Part shown: positions 18,836 to 27,788 of the stretch, piece by piece
Layout: each line of letters starts with the position of its first letter
Position numbering within the stretch: position 1 is the stretch's first letter
From: Gemmatimonadota bacterium
GTDB lineage: Bacteria > Gemmatimonadota > Gemmatimonadetes > Gemmatimonadales > GWC2-71-9
Length of the DNA stretch: 64,000 nt
Direction: 5' to 3'
Assembly: GCA_025357945.1 (NCBI GenBank)
Contig: JANYLJ010000046.1
Coordinates: 1-64,000, forward strand
Notes under the pieces: generated by a model
Database searches by the model: none
What the model was told of the DNA's origin: nothing
The model's input: only the letters and a program-made list of their open reading frames with translations
Made by a program: the position numbers and the translations under genes

Positions 18836-21168
18836 GGGCCACCAGACCGCCAGTGCGCGCGGCCGTGTTCGCGGCGCTGGCGGTCCTGATCGGCTATGTC
18901 GTGACGCTCGCGCCCACGGTCACCTTCTGGGACGCTGGCGAATTCCTCACCGCGTCACGAATCCTCGGGATCCCCCATCCACCCGGCACACCGCTCTTCG
19001 TGCTGATCGCCAACGTGTGGGGGCGGCTGCTGCCGTTCGGAGCCTGGGCCTGGCGCATCAACTTGCTGAGCGCCGTGTGCGGCGCGGCCGCTGCCGGTTT
19101 CTGGTTCCTGGTCGGGCATGACGTGATCGCGCGCCTCCACCCCGACATCGACGAAGACTCGCGCACTGCCCTCGCAACGCTCGGCGGTATCGCCGCCGCC
19201 TTGCTAGCCTCGTTCTCCTTCACGATGTGGCAGAGCGCCACCGAGGCCGAGGTGTATGCGAGCGCCATGCTGACGATCGCCATGGTCGCCTGGATCGCCA
19301 CCCGCTGGCGGGAGCGCCGGTCGGATGTCGTTGGTTCGCGGCTGTTGCTGATCGCGCTCTACCTCGGCGCGCTGTCGGTCGGCAACCACATCATGGCGCT
19401 GTTGGTCGGCCCCGCGTTGGTCGTTTCGCTCGTTGTCGAAGCGCGTCGCTCGCCATTGCGGGACGATCGCGAGCAACGGCGCGAGTGGGCACGAATCCGG
19501 GTGGTGGCTGCCGCGTGGGTGCTGTTGATCGGGATCGGCCTCGGCAGCACCGCCATTCTACTGCTCGGTGCGTTGCTGGTGGTGGTGTCCGCTGCGGGCG
19601 CACGACGGACGCAGCAGGCCGGGTTTGCGATCCTCGCGATCATCGTGGTCGGTGTCGGCGTTTCGACGCTGGCCTTCTTGCTCCTGCGGGCACAGCAGCA
19701 CCCGTGGCTCAACTCGGGCAATCCGTCCAGCTGGCAGGGTGTGCTCGATGTCGTGCGCCGGGTCCAGTATCCGGTGCGGACGCCGTTCGACGACCCGACG
19801 GTGATGCACGGACCGGGCAATCCGGGACGCACGCTCACCTTGATCGGGTACCAGATCGCGAACTATGCGCAGTACTTCGACTGGCAGTGGGCGAGTGCGT
19901 TCGGCGACCTCGCACTCACGTCGACCGGGCGGCTCGCGGTGACCCTGGCGATGGCCACGCTGGGGGTCCGCGGAGCGTTCGCGCAGCGGCGCGCCGATCC
20001 CACGTCGTTCGGGTTCGTCGGCACCTTGTTCCTCATGACCGGACCGGCGCTGGTCCTGTACCTGAACTTCAGGCCCGGTCCGTCGATCGGCTGGGATCGG
20101 TGGTCCAGTCTTGCTGACCACGAGGTGCGTGACCGCGACTATTTCTTCGTGGCAAGCTTTGTCGCGTGGGGCATCTGGGTCGCGATTGCGCTCGCCGACA
20201 TTGCCCGCCGCTGGATCCCCCGGGTCAGGCTTCGGTGGCGTCCGGCGATGTCGGGCGTGTTCGCGGTGGCGCTTATTCCGGTGGTCTTCAATTTCCGCGC
20301 GGCGACGCGACGCCAGACGCCGGAGGTGACGCTGGCGCGTGATTTTGCGCATGCGCTCCTGCAATCGGTGCCGGCCAACACCATACTGTTCACCAACGGC
20401 GACAACGATACCTTCCCGCTCTGGTACGCGCAGCAGGTGGAAGGGTTCCGGCCAGACGTCACTGTGATCTGTCTCGCGCTCGCGCAGACGCCGTGGTACA
20501 TCAAGGAGATGCGTCGGCAGGCGCACGTGGCCGCCACTCCGGCGATGCTCGCACCGCCGTGGCGCGACGGGCCGATCACGCCGGTCACGCGGCCGCTGCA
20601 CAATATCGATCCGGAGCGGATCGATACCTTCCGACCGTTTCGTGCGCCCCGTGAACTGACGTTCAGTCTCGGCGGTCATGGCGTCGCTCGAGTGGTGCCG
20701 GGCGCGGTGGTGAACCCCGCCGACGTGATGGTGATCGAAGTACTGCGCATGAACGCGGGCCACCGGCCGGTGGCCTGGTCGATCAGCGCGGCCGACAAAC
20801 TCTTCGGCCTCGGCCCCGAGCTGGTACAGCAGGGGATGGCACTGGTGTTGCCGGTGGTAGCGCTGGACCGGGCGCGGCTGATCGGCGGTGCCGCCGCAGG
20901 ACCAAGCGGCTCCTGGCTCGACCTCGCCACCACGCGCCGTCTGATCGACGAGACGTGGTGGTTCGGTCGGCTCGAAACCGAAGGGTCGGCGCGACTCGAC
21001 GCCAACATGCGGGTGGTGGCAGGTACCATCGCCGCGCCAATCACCCAGGCCGGGATTGCGCTGGCGATGCGTGGTGATACCGCAGCGGCAGTCGCCATGC
21101 TGCGCCGCGCGGTACGTCTGGCGGACGATTCCCTGGCCGGGGCGACGTTGCGGCGACTGGGGCGGTAA
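18832..21168 (+). CDS. DUF2723 polytopic membrane protein (glycosyltransferase-like)
   Basis: A 778-residue protein with about ten to twelve hydrophobic helices in the first 500 residues and a soluble C-terminal part. The opening TFWDAGEFLTASRILGIPHP and GTPLFVLIANVWGRLLP is the hallmark of DUF2723, a family related to protein O-mannosyltransferase-type GT-C enzymes; the acidic DAGE loop would be the catalytic loop. FFVASFVAWGIWV and LFTNGDNDTFPLWYAQ are also typical. The last 45 residues look like one TPR pair. GTG 18832 overlaps folP. The sugar donor and acceptor are unknown. Confidence 0.85.
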   Translation: MRATRPPVRAAVFAALAVLIGYVVTLAPTVTFWDAGEFLTASRILGIPHPPGTPLFVLIANVWGRLLPFGAWAWRINLLSAVCGAAAAGFWFLVGHDVIARLHPDIDEDSRTALATLGGIAAALLASFSFTMWQSATEAEVYASAMLTIAMVAWIATRWRERRSDVVGSRLLLIALYLGALSVGNHIMALLVGPALVVSLVVEARRSPLRDDREQRREWARIRVVAAAWVLLIGIGLGSTAILLLGALLVVVSAAGARRTQQAGFAILAIIVVGVGVSTLAFLLLRAQQHPWLNSGNPSSWQGVLDVVRRVQYPVRTPFDDPTVMHGPGNPGRTLTLIGYQIANYAQYFDWQWASAFGDLALTSTGRLAVTLAMATLGVRGAFAQRRADPTSFGFVGTLFLMTGPALVLYLNFRPGPSIGWDRWSSLADHEVRDRDYFFVASFVAWGIWVAIALADIARRWIPRVRLRWRPAMSGVFAVALIPVVFNFRAATRRQTPEVTLARDFAHALLQSVPANTILFTNGDNDTFPLWYAQQVEGFRPDVTVICLALAQTPWYIKEMRRQAHVAATPAMLAPPWRDGPITPVTRPLHNIDPERIDTFRPFRAPRELTFSLGGHGVARVVPGAVVNPADVMVIEVLRMNAGHRPVAWSISAADKLFGLGPELVQQGMALVLPVVALDRARLIGGAAAGPSGSWLDLATTRRLIDETWWFGRLETEGSARLDANMRVVAGTIAAPITQAGIALAMRGDTAAAVAMLRRAVRLADDSLAGATLRRLGR

Positions 21169-21173
21169 GCCCG

Positions 21174-21267
21174 GAGCCGGGAGCCATGAGCCGCAACCGC
21201 TGGACTCGGCGCCGAACGCCGAGCACCCTCGCCGAGCGTACTGGCCGGGCCTCCCGGCTCACGGCTC
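21174..21267. repeat. Inverted pair of 7-nt-period repeats
   Basis: On the plus strand three heptads follow each other: gagccgg, gagccat, gagccgc (21174-21194). After a 52-nt spacer the complement appears: gggcctc, ccggctc, acggctc (21247-21267), which on the minus strand reads gagccgt, gagccgg, gaggccc. The arms point towards each other. It sits in the 131-nt gap between the DUF2723 gene and yggS. A structurally similar pair lies at 34913-35016. Confidence 0.6.
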
Positions 21268-21285
21268 GCGGTGCCGCCACCCCGC

Positions 21286-21299
21286 TATATTTCAGGGTT
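21286..21299 (+). promoter_or_regulatory. Possible leaderless promoter of yggS
   Basis: tatatt (21286-21291) lies 8 nt before ATG 21300, the distance expected between a -10 box and a transcription start at or next to the start codon. No convincing -35 is seen 17 nt upstream. A weak aggg (21294-21297) is too close to be a normal Shine-Dalgarno. Confidence 0.4.
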
Positions 21300-21983
21300 A
21301 TGTCGGATCCGGAACTTTCAGGCACGCTGGCCGAGATTCGGTCGGTTATCGCTGCGCGGCAGCGTGCCGGGGGCTGGTCTCACCCGGTGCGCATCGTGGC
21401 GGTCACCAAGGGCCATGGTGCCGAAGCGGTGCGAGCCGCGGCGGCAGCCGGTCTCGACGCGGTCGGCGAGAACCGGGTCCAGGAAGCCTTGGGAAAGCAG
21501 GAAGCGTGCGCCGACCTGGCGGTCGAGTGGCACCTGATCGGCACGCTGCAGCGAAACAAGGCGCGCCACGTCGTGGGCCGGTTCGCGTTGATCCATTCGA
21601 TCGACCGCCTCGACCTGGCCGAAGAGCTGGATCGCCGTATTGGGGATGCACCGCGCCAAGGGGTACTGGTGCAGGTGAACTGTTCTGACGAACCGCAGAA
21701 AGGCGGAGTGGAACCTGAACAGCTCGAACCGTTGCTTGCCGGAATGCGCCCGCTCCAGCGACTCGACGTGCGCGGCCTGATGACCATGGCCGCGTTCACG
21801 GACCGCGAGGTCGAACAGCGGCGTGCGTTCGCACGGCTGCACGACCTTCGCGAACGCCTGCAGTCGGTCGGCTATCCGTTGCCGGAACTTTCGATGGGAA
21901 TGTCGGGTGACTTTGGCGTGGCCGTCGAAGCGGGCGCCACGATCGTCCGCCTCGGTACCGTCCTGTTCGGGGCGCGCGAATGA
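21300..21983 (+). CDS. PLP homeostasis protein, YggS/PLPBP family
   Basis: A 227-residue single-domain PLP-binding protein with an alanine-racemase-like barrel, thought to buffer pyridoxal phosphate. The PLP lysine is K37 in VAVTKGH. Family blocks ENRVQEALGKQEA, WHLIGTLQRNKARHV, VQVNCSDEPQKGG, RGLMTMA and LSMGMSGDFGVAVEAGAT are all present. ATG 21300 is chosen because the longer frame runs through the repeat element upstream. The stop overlaps ileS (ATGA), so it heads the ileS-lspA-rluD-che run. Confidence 0.93.
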   Translation: MSDPELSGTLAEIRSVIAARQRAGGWSHPVRIVAVTKGHGAEAVRAAAAAGLDAVGENRVQEALGKQEACADLAVEWHLIGTLQRNKARHVVGRFALIHSIDRLDLAEELDRRIGDAPRQGVLVQVNCSDEPQKGGVEPEQLEPLLAGMRPLQRLDVRGLMTMAAFTDREVEQRRAFARLHDLRERLQSVGYPLPELSMGMSGDFGVAVEAGATIVRLGTVLFGARE

Positions 21984-24900
21984 CGCCGCGCCCCAGCTGG
22001 CCCGACGCCGGGGCCGACGCACTTGAGCGCGAGTTGCTGCAGCGCTGGCAGCGCGAGGGGCTGTTCCACCGGGTGCAACAGGCGACGGCGAACGGCGCGC
22101 CATGGGTGTTCTTCGAGGGACCGCCAACTGCGAATGGTCGTCCCGGCATTCATCACGTGTTCTCCCGCACGATCAAGGACATGATCTGCCGCTACCACGT
22201 GATGCTCGGTCAGCGGGTGACCCGCATCGCCGGATGGGATACCCACGGCCTGCCGGTGGAACTGGAGGTCGAGAAGCAGCTCGGATTCAAGGGGAAGAAA
22301 GACATCGAGGCGTTCGGCGTCGCGGAGTTCAATCGCCGCTGCCTCGAGAGCGTGTTTACCTACCGCGACGAATGGGTCGATCTGTCCAATCGGATCGGCT
22401 ACTGGCTCGACTACGACAAGGCCTACGTCACCTGCACCCGCGAATATGTCGAATCGGTGTGGTGGCTGCTCAAACAGCTGCACGACAAGCGGCTGCTTTA
22501 TCGCGGCCATCGGGTGCTGCCGTATTGTCCCCGCTGCGGCACGACGCTCTCCAGTCATGAACTGGCGCTTGGGTACGCTGAGGTTCGTGACAAGTCGGTG
22601 TACGTCACGTTTCCGGTGGCGGACGATTCACGGCGCGAACTGGTGATCTGGACCACCACGCCGTGGACATTGCCGAGCAACGTCGCGGTGGCTGTGCACC
22701 CGGATCTGGAGTATGGCGAGTTCGAGAGCCCGCACTTCGCCGACCGCGTCTTCGTGCTCGCGGCCTCACGCGCGGAGGCAGCGACGAAGCTGCTCGGCGA
22801 GGGGACCGTGATCCGGCGCACGGTGTGGGGCCGCGATCTTGTCGGGCTTCGCTATCGGCGTCCGCTGGACGTGGTGCCGCTCGCCGCGACGGGCGCGCAT
22901 TCGATCGTCGTGCCCGGCGACTTCGTCACCGCGACCGATGGCTCTGGCCTGGTGCACATGGCGCCGGCGTTCGGTTCGGACGACTATGTCGCGGGGCAGG
23001 CCCATGGGCTCGCGCTGCTTCGTCCGGTGGCAGCCGACGGGACGTTCGAGGGCACCAGCTGGCCGGAGCTCGAAGGCTTGCTGGTCACCGCCGACGCCAC
23101 GAACGAGCTGATCATCCGAAAGCTCAAGGAGCTCGGGCGGCACCTGAAGACCGACCAGCACACGCACAGCTATCCGCACTGCTGGCGCTGCCAGAGCAAG
23201 TTGATCTACGTCGCCCGGGATTCGTGGTTCGTGCGCACGTCGGCGATCAAGGACCGGATGACCGAGCTCAACGCGGGCATCGCCTGGCAGCCGCCCGAGA
23301 CCGGGAGCGGTCGCTTTGGTGAGTGGCTTGACAACAACGTGGACTGGGCATTGTCGCGCGAGCGGTACTGGGGCACGCCGCTCCCGATCTGGGTCAACGA
23401 CCGCGACGCGTCGCAGATCGTGGTCATCGGATCATACGAAGAGTTGCGGGCGGCATCGGGATTCGTGCCGGAGCAGGATCTCGATGTCCATAAGCCGTGG
23501 GTGGACGAGGTCACCTGGACGGCAGCGGACGGCGGCACCATGCGTCGGGTGACGGAGGTGATCGATACCTGGTTCGATTCGGGGGCAATGCCCTACGCCC
23601 AGTGGCACTATCCGTTCGAGCATCAGGCGGAGTTCGCGGCGCACTTCCCGGCAGATTTCATCTGCGAGGGGATCGACCAGACACGCGGGTGGTTCTACTC
23701 GCTGCTCGCGATTGCCACCGCGGTGTTCGACCAGGCACCGTATCGCCACGTGATTGTCAACGAACTGGTGCTCGACGCCCAGGGACAGAAGATGTCCAAG
23801 AGCAAGGGGAACGTCGTCAACCCGTGGGACGTGATCGAGCAATACGGCGCCGATACGGCGCGACTGTACCTGGTGTTGTCGAGCCAGGTGTGGCAGCCCA
23901 AGCGCTTTGACAAAGCACAGCTGGCGGAGACCGCCGGCCGATTCCTCAACACGCTGCGAAACACGTATCAATTCTTCGCGTTGTATGCGGGACCTGGTGG
24001 TGGTGCACCGGCCGTCGCCGAGCGCACACTGGCCGACCGGTGGATCCTTGGGCGCCTCGACGCGACGGTGACCGCTGTGCGCACGGCGTTCGACGACTAC
24101 GATGTCACCACGGCGCTGCGGGCGATCGCCGAGTTCGTGGATGTGGACCTGTCGAACTGGTATGTCCGGCTCAACCGCGGCCGGTTCTGGGCGCCCGATG
24201 GCGAGGCGGACGCAGCGGCCGTCGCCACGCTGGAAGAAGTCCTGATCGGTACCGCGCGCCTGCTCGCGCCGGCGGCACCGTTCGCGAGCGACTGGCTGCA
24301 CCGGGCACTGACCAACGAGTCGGTCCATCTCGCCCCGTTCCCGGTGGACCACGGCCGGCTGGACCCGGATCTCGATCGGGCGATGGACGCGATTCGCCGC
24401 CTCTCCTCGCTCGGCCGCGCCGCCCGCGAGACAGCGAGCCTGCGCGTTCGCCAGCCGCTGGCGACGATCAAGGTGGCGGTGCCGCCGGGAGTGCATGGCC
24501 CGGCCTTCGATTCGCTCCTCGCGTTGCTGCGCGATGAAACGAACGTCAAGCAGGTTGAAGTGGTCGCTTCGGATGCCGACCTCGTGCGACTCCGCGGCAA
24601 GCCGAACTTCCGGACGCTCGGCAAGCGCTTCGGCGCCAATGTGAAGGCGATCGCCGCGTACGCCGCCGCCCTCGATCCGGCGGCGCTGCAGCAGCTTGAA
24701 CAGGGACAGGCGCACACGGGCTCGCTTGCGGGAGAGGCGATCATCCTGCATCCCGAGGACGTCGTCGTCGAGCGGGAAGTGGTGACCGATTGGCCCCTGG
24801 CGAGCGAAGGACCGTTTGTGGTGGCGCTCGACCCGCGTGTCACGCCCGAACTGGCCGGCGAGGGAATCGCCCGGGAACTCGTCAATCGCATCCAGCGACT

Positions 24901-25162
24901 CCGCAAGGACGTCGGTTACGACGTGAGCACGCGGATCGCGCTCTCGGTCGACGGCGACACCGCGTTAGTGGATGCCGCACGACAGCACAATGCGTACATC
25001 GCGCACGAAGCCCTGGTGCGAGAGTTCGTCGCCGGGGCGCAACTGGCAACCTTCGACCGGCTCGAGCCGGTCACGATCGACGGGCACGCCGCGACACTCG
25101 CGGTGCGGCGGCTCGGGGACGGCCGGACCCTTTCCGGCCCAGCACATCTGGACGCACCGTGA
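21980..25162 (+). CDS. ileS: Isoleucyl-tRNA synthetase, type 2-like, with GXHH motif
   Basis: A 1060-residue class I synthetase charging tRNA-Ile. It resembles the type 2 (eukaryote-like) group: GWDTHGLPVELEVEK and the CP1 editing domain with AGWDTHG context, WWLLKQL and CPRCGTTLSSHE. The first signature is not HXGH: after PPTANGRP the residues are G56-I57-H58-H59, i.e. GXHH. The second, KMSKS, is K604-S608 and is normal. The C-terminal tRNA-binding and degenerate GTPase-like-free tail follows. ATG 21980 overlaps yggS by ATGA; the stop overlaps the DksA-like gene by GTGA. The altered motif is discussed in the findings. Confidence 0.96.
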   Translation: MTPRPSWPDAGADALERELLQRWQREGLFHRVQQATANGAPWVFFEGPPTANGRPGIHHVFSRTIKDMICRYHVMLGQRVTRIAGWDTHGLPVELEVEKQLGFKGKKDIEAFGVAEFNRRCLESVFTYRDEWVDLSNRIGYWLDYDKAYVTCTREYVESVWWLLKQLHDKRLLYRGHRVLPYCPRCGTTLSSHELALGYAEVRDKSVYVTFPVADDSRRELVIWTTTPWTLPSNVAVAVHPDLEYGEFESPHFADRVFVLAASRAEAATKLLGEGTVIRRTVWGRDLVGLRYRRPLDVVPLAATGAHSIVVPGDFVTATDGSGLVHMAPAFGSDDYVAGQAHGLALLRPVAADGTFEGTSWPELEGLLVTADATNELIIRKLKELGRHLKTDQHTHSYPHCWRCQSKLIYVARDSWFVRTSAIKDRMTELNAGIAWQPPETGSGRFGEWLDNNVDWALSRERYWGTPLPIWVNDRDASQIVVIGSYEELRAASGFVPEQDLDVHKPWVDEVTWTAADGGTMRRVTEVIDTWFDSGAMPYAQWHYPFEHQAEFAAHFPADFICEGIDQTRGWFYSLLAIATAVFDQAPYRHVIVNELVLDAQGQKMSKSKGNVVNPWDVIEQYGADTARLYLVLSSQVWQPKRFDKAQLAETAGRFLNTLRNTYQFFALYAGPGGGAPAVAERTLADRWILGRLDATVTAVRTAFDDYDVTTALRAIAEFVDVDLSNWYVRLNRGRFWAPDGEADAAAVATLEEVLIGTARLLAPAAPFASDWLHRALTNESVHLAPFPVDHGRLDPDLDRAMDAIRRLSSLGRAARETASLRVRQPLATIKVAVPPGVHGPAFDSLLALLRDETNVKQVEVVASDADLVRLRGKPNFRTLGKRFGANVKAIAAYAAALDPAALQQLEQGQAHTGSLAGEAIILHPEDVVVEREVVTDWPLASEGPFVVALDPRVTPELAGEGIARELVNRIQRLRKDVGYDVSTRIALSVDGDTALVDAARQHNAYIAHEALVREFVAGAQLATFDRLEPVTIDGHAATLAVRRLGDGRTLSGPAHLDAP

Positions 25163-25542
25163 CCAAGACCCAGCTGAAGCACCTGGAAAAGCGCCTGCTC
25201 GAGGAGCGTGCCCGCGTGATGAAGGAACTCGGCACCTACGATGAGTCGTTCAACTCGACGCTGCAGGGCGCCGACGGCGATCTCTCCTCATACTCGTTTC
25301 ACATGGCCGATCAGGGGACCGACGCGATGGAGCGGGAGAAGCAATTCCTGTTTGCCTCGCAAGAGGGTCGCTACCTGTGGCACATCAACGAGGCGCTGCG
25401 CCGGAGGTACAGCGAGCCGGACAAGTTCGGCCACTGTCACCAGTGCGGCGTGGAGATCGATTTTGCGCGGCTCGACGCCTTGCCCCACGCGCGGCTCTGT
25501 ATTTCGTGCAAGGAAAAGGAAGAGGATGCCAAGCGCCGGTGA
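25159..25542 (+). CDS. DksA/TraR-family C4 zinc-finger protein
   Basis: A 127-residue protein: an N-terminal coiled-coil (LKHLEKRLLEERARVMKEL), a middle segment DLSSYSFHMADQGTDAMERE typical of the short DksA/TraR/YocK-like group, and a C4 zinc finger (C93xxC96, C114xxC117). Members bind RNA polymerase through the secondary channel and tune transcription with or without ppGpp. The start is GTG 25159, overlapping the ileS stop. It overlaps lspA by 17 nt. The classical DksA tip (DxxDxA) is not clearly present, so calling it DksA itself would be too strong. Confidence 0.87.
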   Translation: MTKTQLKHLEKRLLEERARVMKELGTYDESFNSTLQGADGDLSSYSFHMADQGTDAMEREKQFLFASQEGRYLWHINEALRRRYSEPDKFGHCHQCGVEIDFARLDALPHARLCISCKEKEEDAKRR

Positions 25543-26032
25543 GGCCACGCGGCCGTTCTGGGCGGCGATGGCGTTGATCGTCCTGCTCGATCGCGTCACC
25601 AAGGTGATGGCCGGGCGGCTGCTCGGTGGTGGCGGCGTGCCGGTGGCGGGGACCGTGATCCAGTTCCGGCTGGTGCATAACCAGGGTGCGGCCTTTGGCC
25701 TGGAGCTCGGCGTCTGGCAGCGGTGGATTTTCCTGACGATCGCGATCATCGCGATCTTCTGGCTCGCGGCGGCCTCGCGCCAGGCATTGGCGAGTGACCG
25801 GTTGCGCCAGTTCGCCGTCGCGTTTGTCGCTGGCGGCGCCGCCGGTAACGCGGTCGATCGGCTGCTCTCGGCGCGCGGTGTCGTAGACTTCATCGATGTG
25901 GGTGTCGGGGCGTTGCGCTGGCCGACGTTCAACGTTGCCGACATCGCGGTCACCTGCGGTGCCGTGGCGCTGGCGATTTCGCTCTGGCGTGAAGATGCGC
26001 GCCGCGCTCCTGCCCCCGCATCCCCTGCCTGA
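25526..26032 (+). CDS. lspA: Lipoprotein signal peptidase (signal peptidase II)
   Basis: A 168-residue inner membrane aspartyl protease that removes signal peptides from prolipoproteins. Four hydrophobic helices are seen. The catalytic aspartates are in GNAVDR (D111) and FNVADI (D139), with VHNQGAAFG as the conserved third motif. ATG 25526 lies inside the end of the preceding gene and overlaps it by 17 nt. It is followed by rluD, the usual lspA-rluD order. Confidence 0.95.
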   Translation: MPSAGEATRPFWAAMALIVLLDRVTKVMAGRLLGGGGVPVAGTVIQFRLVHNQGAAFGLELGVWQRWIFLTIAIIAIFWLAAASRQALASDRLRQFAVAFVAGGAAGNAVDRLLSARGVVDFIDVGVGALRWPTFNVADIAVTCGAVALAISLWREDARRAPAPASPA

Positions 26033-27047
26033 GCCGGCGGATGGCGCGGTGGCGTTTTCCGTCGTGAGTCCGCTCACCGAGCGACTCGACCGGTTCCTCG
26101 CTGACCAGCTGGGTATTTCGCGAACCCAGTCGGCCCGCCTCGTCGCCCACGGTTGCGTGATCGTCGCGGGCGTACCGGTCCGCTCATCGCGCACCCTGGT
26201 GCGCGGCGATGTGGTGGTGCTGATGCCGTCGGAGCGCGAGCCGCCGCGGCAGTTCACGCCGAGCGGAATCACCTTGACGGTGGTGTACGAGGATGACGAC
26301 CTGGCCGTGATCGACAAGCCGGCGGGACTCGTGGTGCATCCGGCGCCGGGGCACTGGGACGACACGCTGGTGAATGCCCTGGTCGCGCGCGGCACCACGC
26401 TCGCCGGTGGGGCGGAGGGACGACCCGGGATCGTGCACCGGCTCGATCGGGACACCTCGGGGCTCATCATTGTCGCCAAGACCGAACTGGCACACCGAAA
26501 GCTCGCCGCGATGATCGCGGCCCATCGCGTGACGCGCGTCTACGCGGCGCTGGTCTGGGGCCACCTGGATCACGATCCCCACATTATCGAGGCGCCGATC
26601 GGCCGGCACCTCAGCGACCGGAAGCGGATGGCGATACTTCCAGCAGGGCGGCGGGCCCGGACCGATGCCTTCGTGGTCGCCCGGCTCGGGTCGATGGACG
26701 TTGTGCGCCTCGAGTTGCACACCGGGCGGACCCATCAGATCCGCGTCCACCTCGAGTCGATTGGCCATCCGGTGGTGGGCGATTCCGTCTACGCCGCCGG
26801 GGGCTGGCAGCGGATTGGCGGGCCGGGGCGGGCCGAGGCGCGACGCCTCGAGGGGCTGGCACCCCGCCAGGCCCTGCACGCCGCACTTCTGGCGTTCCGC
26901 CACCCGGTGAGCGGAACGCCGCTCCGACTGGTATCGCCGTGGCCGGCTGACCTCTGGCCACTCCTGGACGCCGCTGCCGGCGTCGGCTCGCTGCCGGACC
27001 GCCAGGGGGCGCTCGCTGCCATGGGATTCTTCGGCGCCGATGCCTGA
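25995..27047 (+). CDS. rluD: 23S rRNA pseudouridine synthase, RluD/RluA family
   Basis: A 350-residue RluA-family pseudouridine synthase with an N-terminal S4 RNA-binding domain (ERLDRFLADQLGISRTQSAR) and the catalytic motif HRLDRDTSG with D151. The other family blocks VVYEDDDLAVIDKPAGLVVHP and HTGRTHQIRVHLESIGHPV are present. I take ATG 25995, which overlaps lspA by 38 nt; a shorter start inside is possible. The insertion RIGGPGRAEARRLEG before RQALHA is usual. It overlaps cheW by 8 nt. Confidence 0.93.
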   Translation: MRAALLPPHPLPEPADGAVAFSVVSPLTERLDRFLADQLGISRTQSARLVAHGCVIVAGVPVRSSRTLVRGDVVVLMPSEREPPRQFTPSGITLTVVYEDDDLAVIDKPAGLVVHPAPGHWDDTLVNALVARGTTLAGGAEGRPGIVHRLDRDTSGLIIVAKTELAHRKLAAMIAAHRVTRVYAALVWGHLDHDPHIIEAPIGRHLSDRKRMAILPAGRRARTDAFVVARLGSMDVVRLELHTGRTHQIRVHLESIGHPVVGDSVYAAGGWQRIGGPGRAEARRLEGLAPRQALHAALLAFRHPVSGTPLRLVSPWPADLWPLLDAAAGVGSLPDRQGALAAMGFFGADA

Positions 27048-27402
27048 GGCGGCGCCGGGGAGCGGTGGGCTGGTCGTCCAGGTGGCGGGCGTCCGTCGGT
27101 TCATCCCGGTCGCCTCGGTGCTGGAAGTGCTGCGGGAGGCCCGGATCATCCGGGTCCCCGGCGGGGTGCCGGCGGTGCGGGGGATGGTTAACCACCGCGG
27201 CCGGATCATCCCCGTGGCGGACGCGGTCCGCTCGCTTGGCCTGAGCGGCGAGTCGGGCACCGGGGGCGAAGTGGTCGTGGTGGAGTGGCAGCAACGGCGG
27301 TTCGGGGTGGCGGTTGATGCCGTTGTGGAGTTGAATAGCGAGGCGCGCACGGGCCTTGCAGAGATCGACTTGGCGCAGATCGCAGCCGCGATCTTCGCCT
27401 GA
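27040..27402 (+). CDS. cheW: CheW-like adaptor protein
   Basis: A 120-residue single CheW domain, short for the family (about 150). It begins SGGLVVQVAGVRRFIPVASV and has the SH3-like pattern RVPGGVPAVRGMVNHRGRIIPVADA, the typical interaction region with CheA. It ends without the usual C-terminal helix. ATG 27040 overlaps the rluD stop by 8 nt, so it is translationally coupled to a housekeeping gene. It heads the chemosensory run and is followed 20 nt later by cheY. Possible job: linking CheA to an unseen receptor. Confidence 0.88.
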   Translation: MPEAAPGSGGLVVQVAGVRRFIPVASVLEVLREARIIRVPGGVPAVRGMVNHRGRIIPVADAVRSLGLSGESGTGGEVVVVEWQQRRFGVAVDAVVELNSEARTGLAEIDLAQIAAAIFA

Positions 27403-27422
27403 GTCTCACGCCGGAGGACGTA

Positions 27423-27788
27423 GTGGCCCAACGGATCCTGATTTGTGACGACGCGATCTTCATGCGCACGATGATCGCGGATATTCTGAGCGGCGCCGGC
27501 TACGAAATCGCCGGTGAGGCCGCGAGTGGTCTCCAGGCGGTGGAGCGGTACAAGACGGTCAAGCCGGACCTGGTCACCATGGACATCGTGATGCCCGACA
27601 TGGGCGGCATTGACGCTGTCAAGGCGATTATTGCGCTGGATCCGAACGCGAAAATCCTGATGTGCAGCGCGATGGGCCAGCAGGCATTGGTGGTCGAGGC
27701 GATCCAGTCCGGCGCCAAGGACTTCGTCGTCAAGCCGTTTCAGCCGGCACGGGTTCTCGAAGCCGTGCAACGTGTCCTGGGTGGATGA
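27423..27788 (+). CDS. cheY: CheY-like response regulator
   Basis: A 121-residue single receiver domain. The acidic pair D9/D10, phospho-acceptor D54 (VTMDIVMPD), switch residue S81 (ILMCSAMGQQ) and conserved K103 (VVKPF) are all in place, and the last helix is normal. There is no output domain. The style (VTMDIVMPDMGGIDAVKAI) is that of CheY of the Bacillus/Thermotoga type, which often pairs with CheC. The start is GTG 27423 with ggagg upstream. It overlaps cheA (ATGA). Confidence 0.94.
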   Translation: MAQRILICDDAIFMRTMIADILSGAGYEIAGEAASGLQAVERYKTVKPDLVTMDIVMPDMGGIDAVKAIIALDPNAKILMCSAMGQQALVVEAIQSGAKDFVVKPFQPARVLEAVQRVLGG

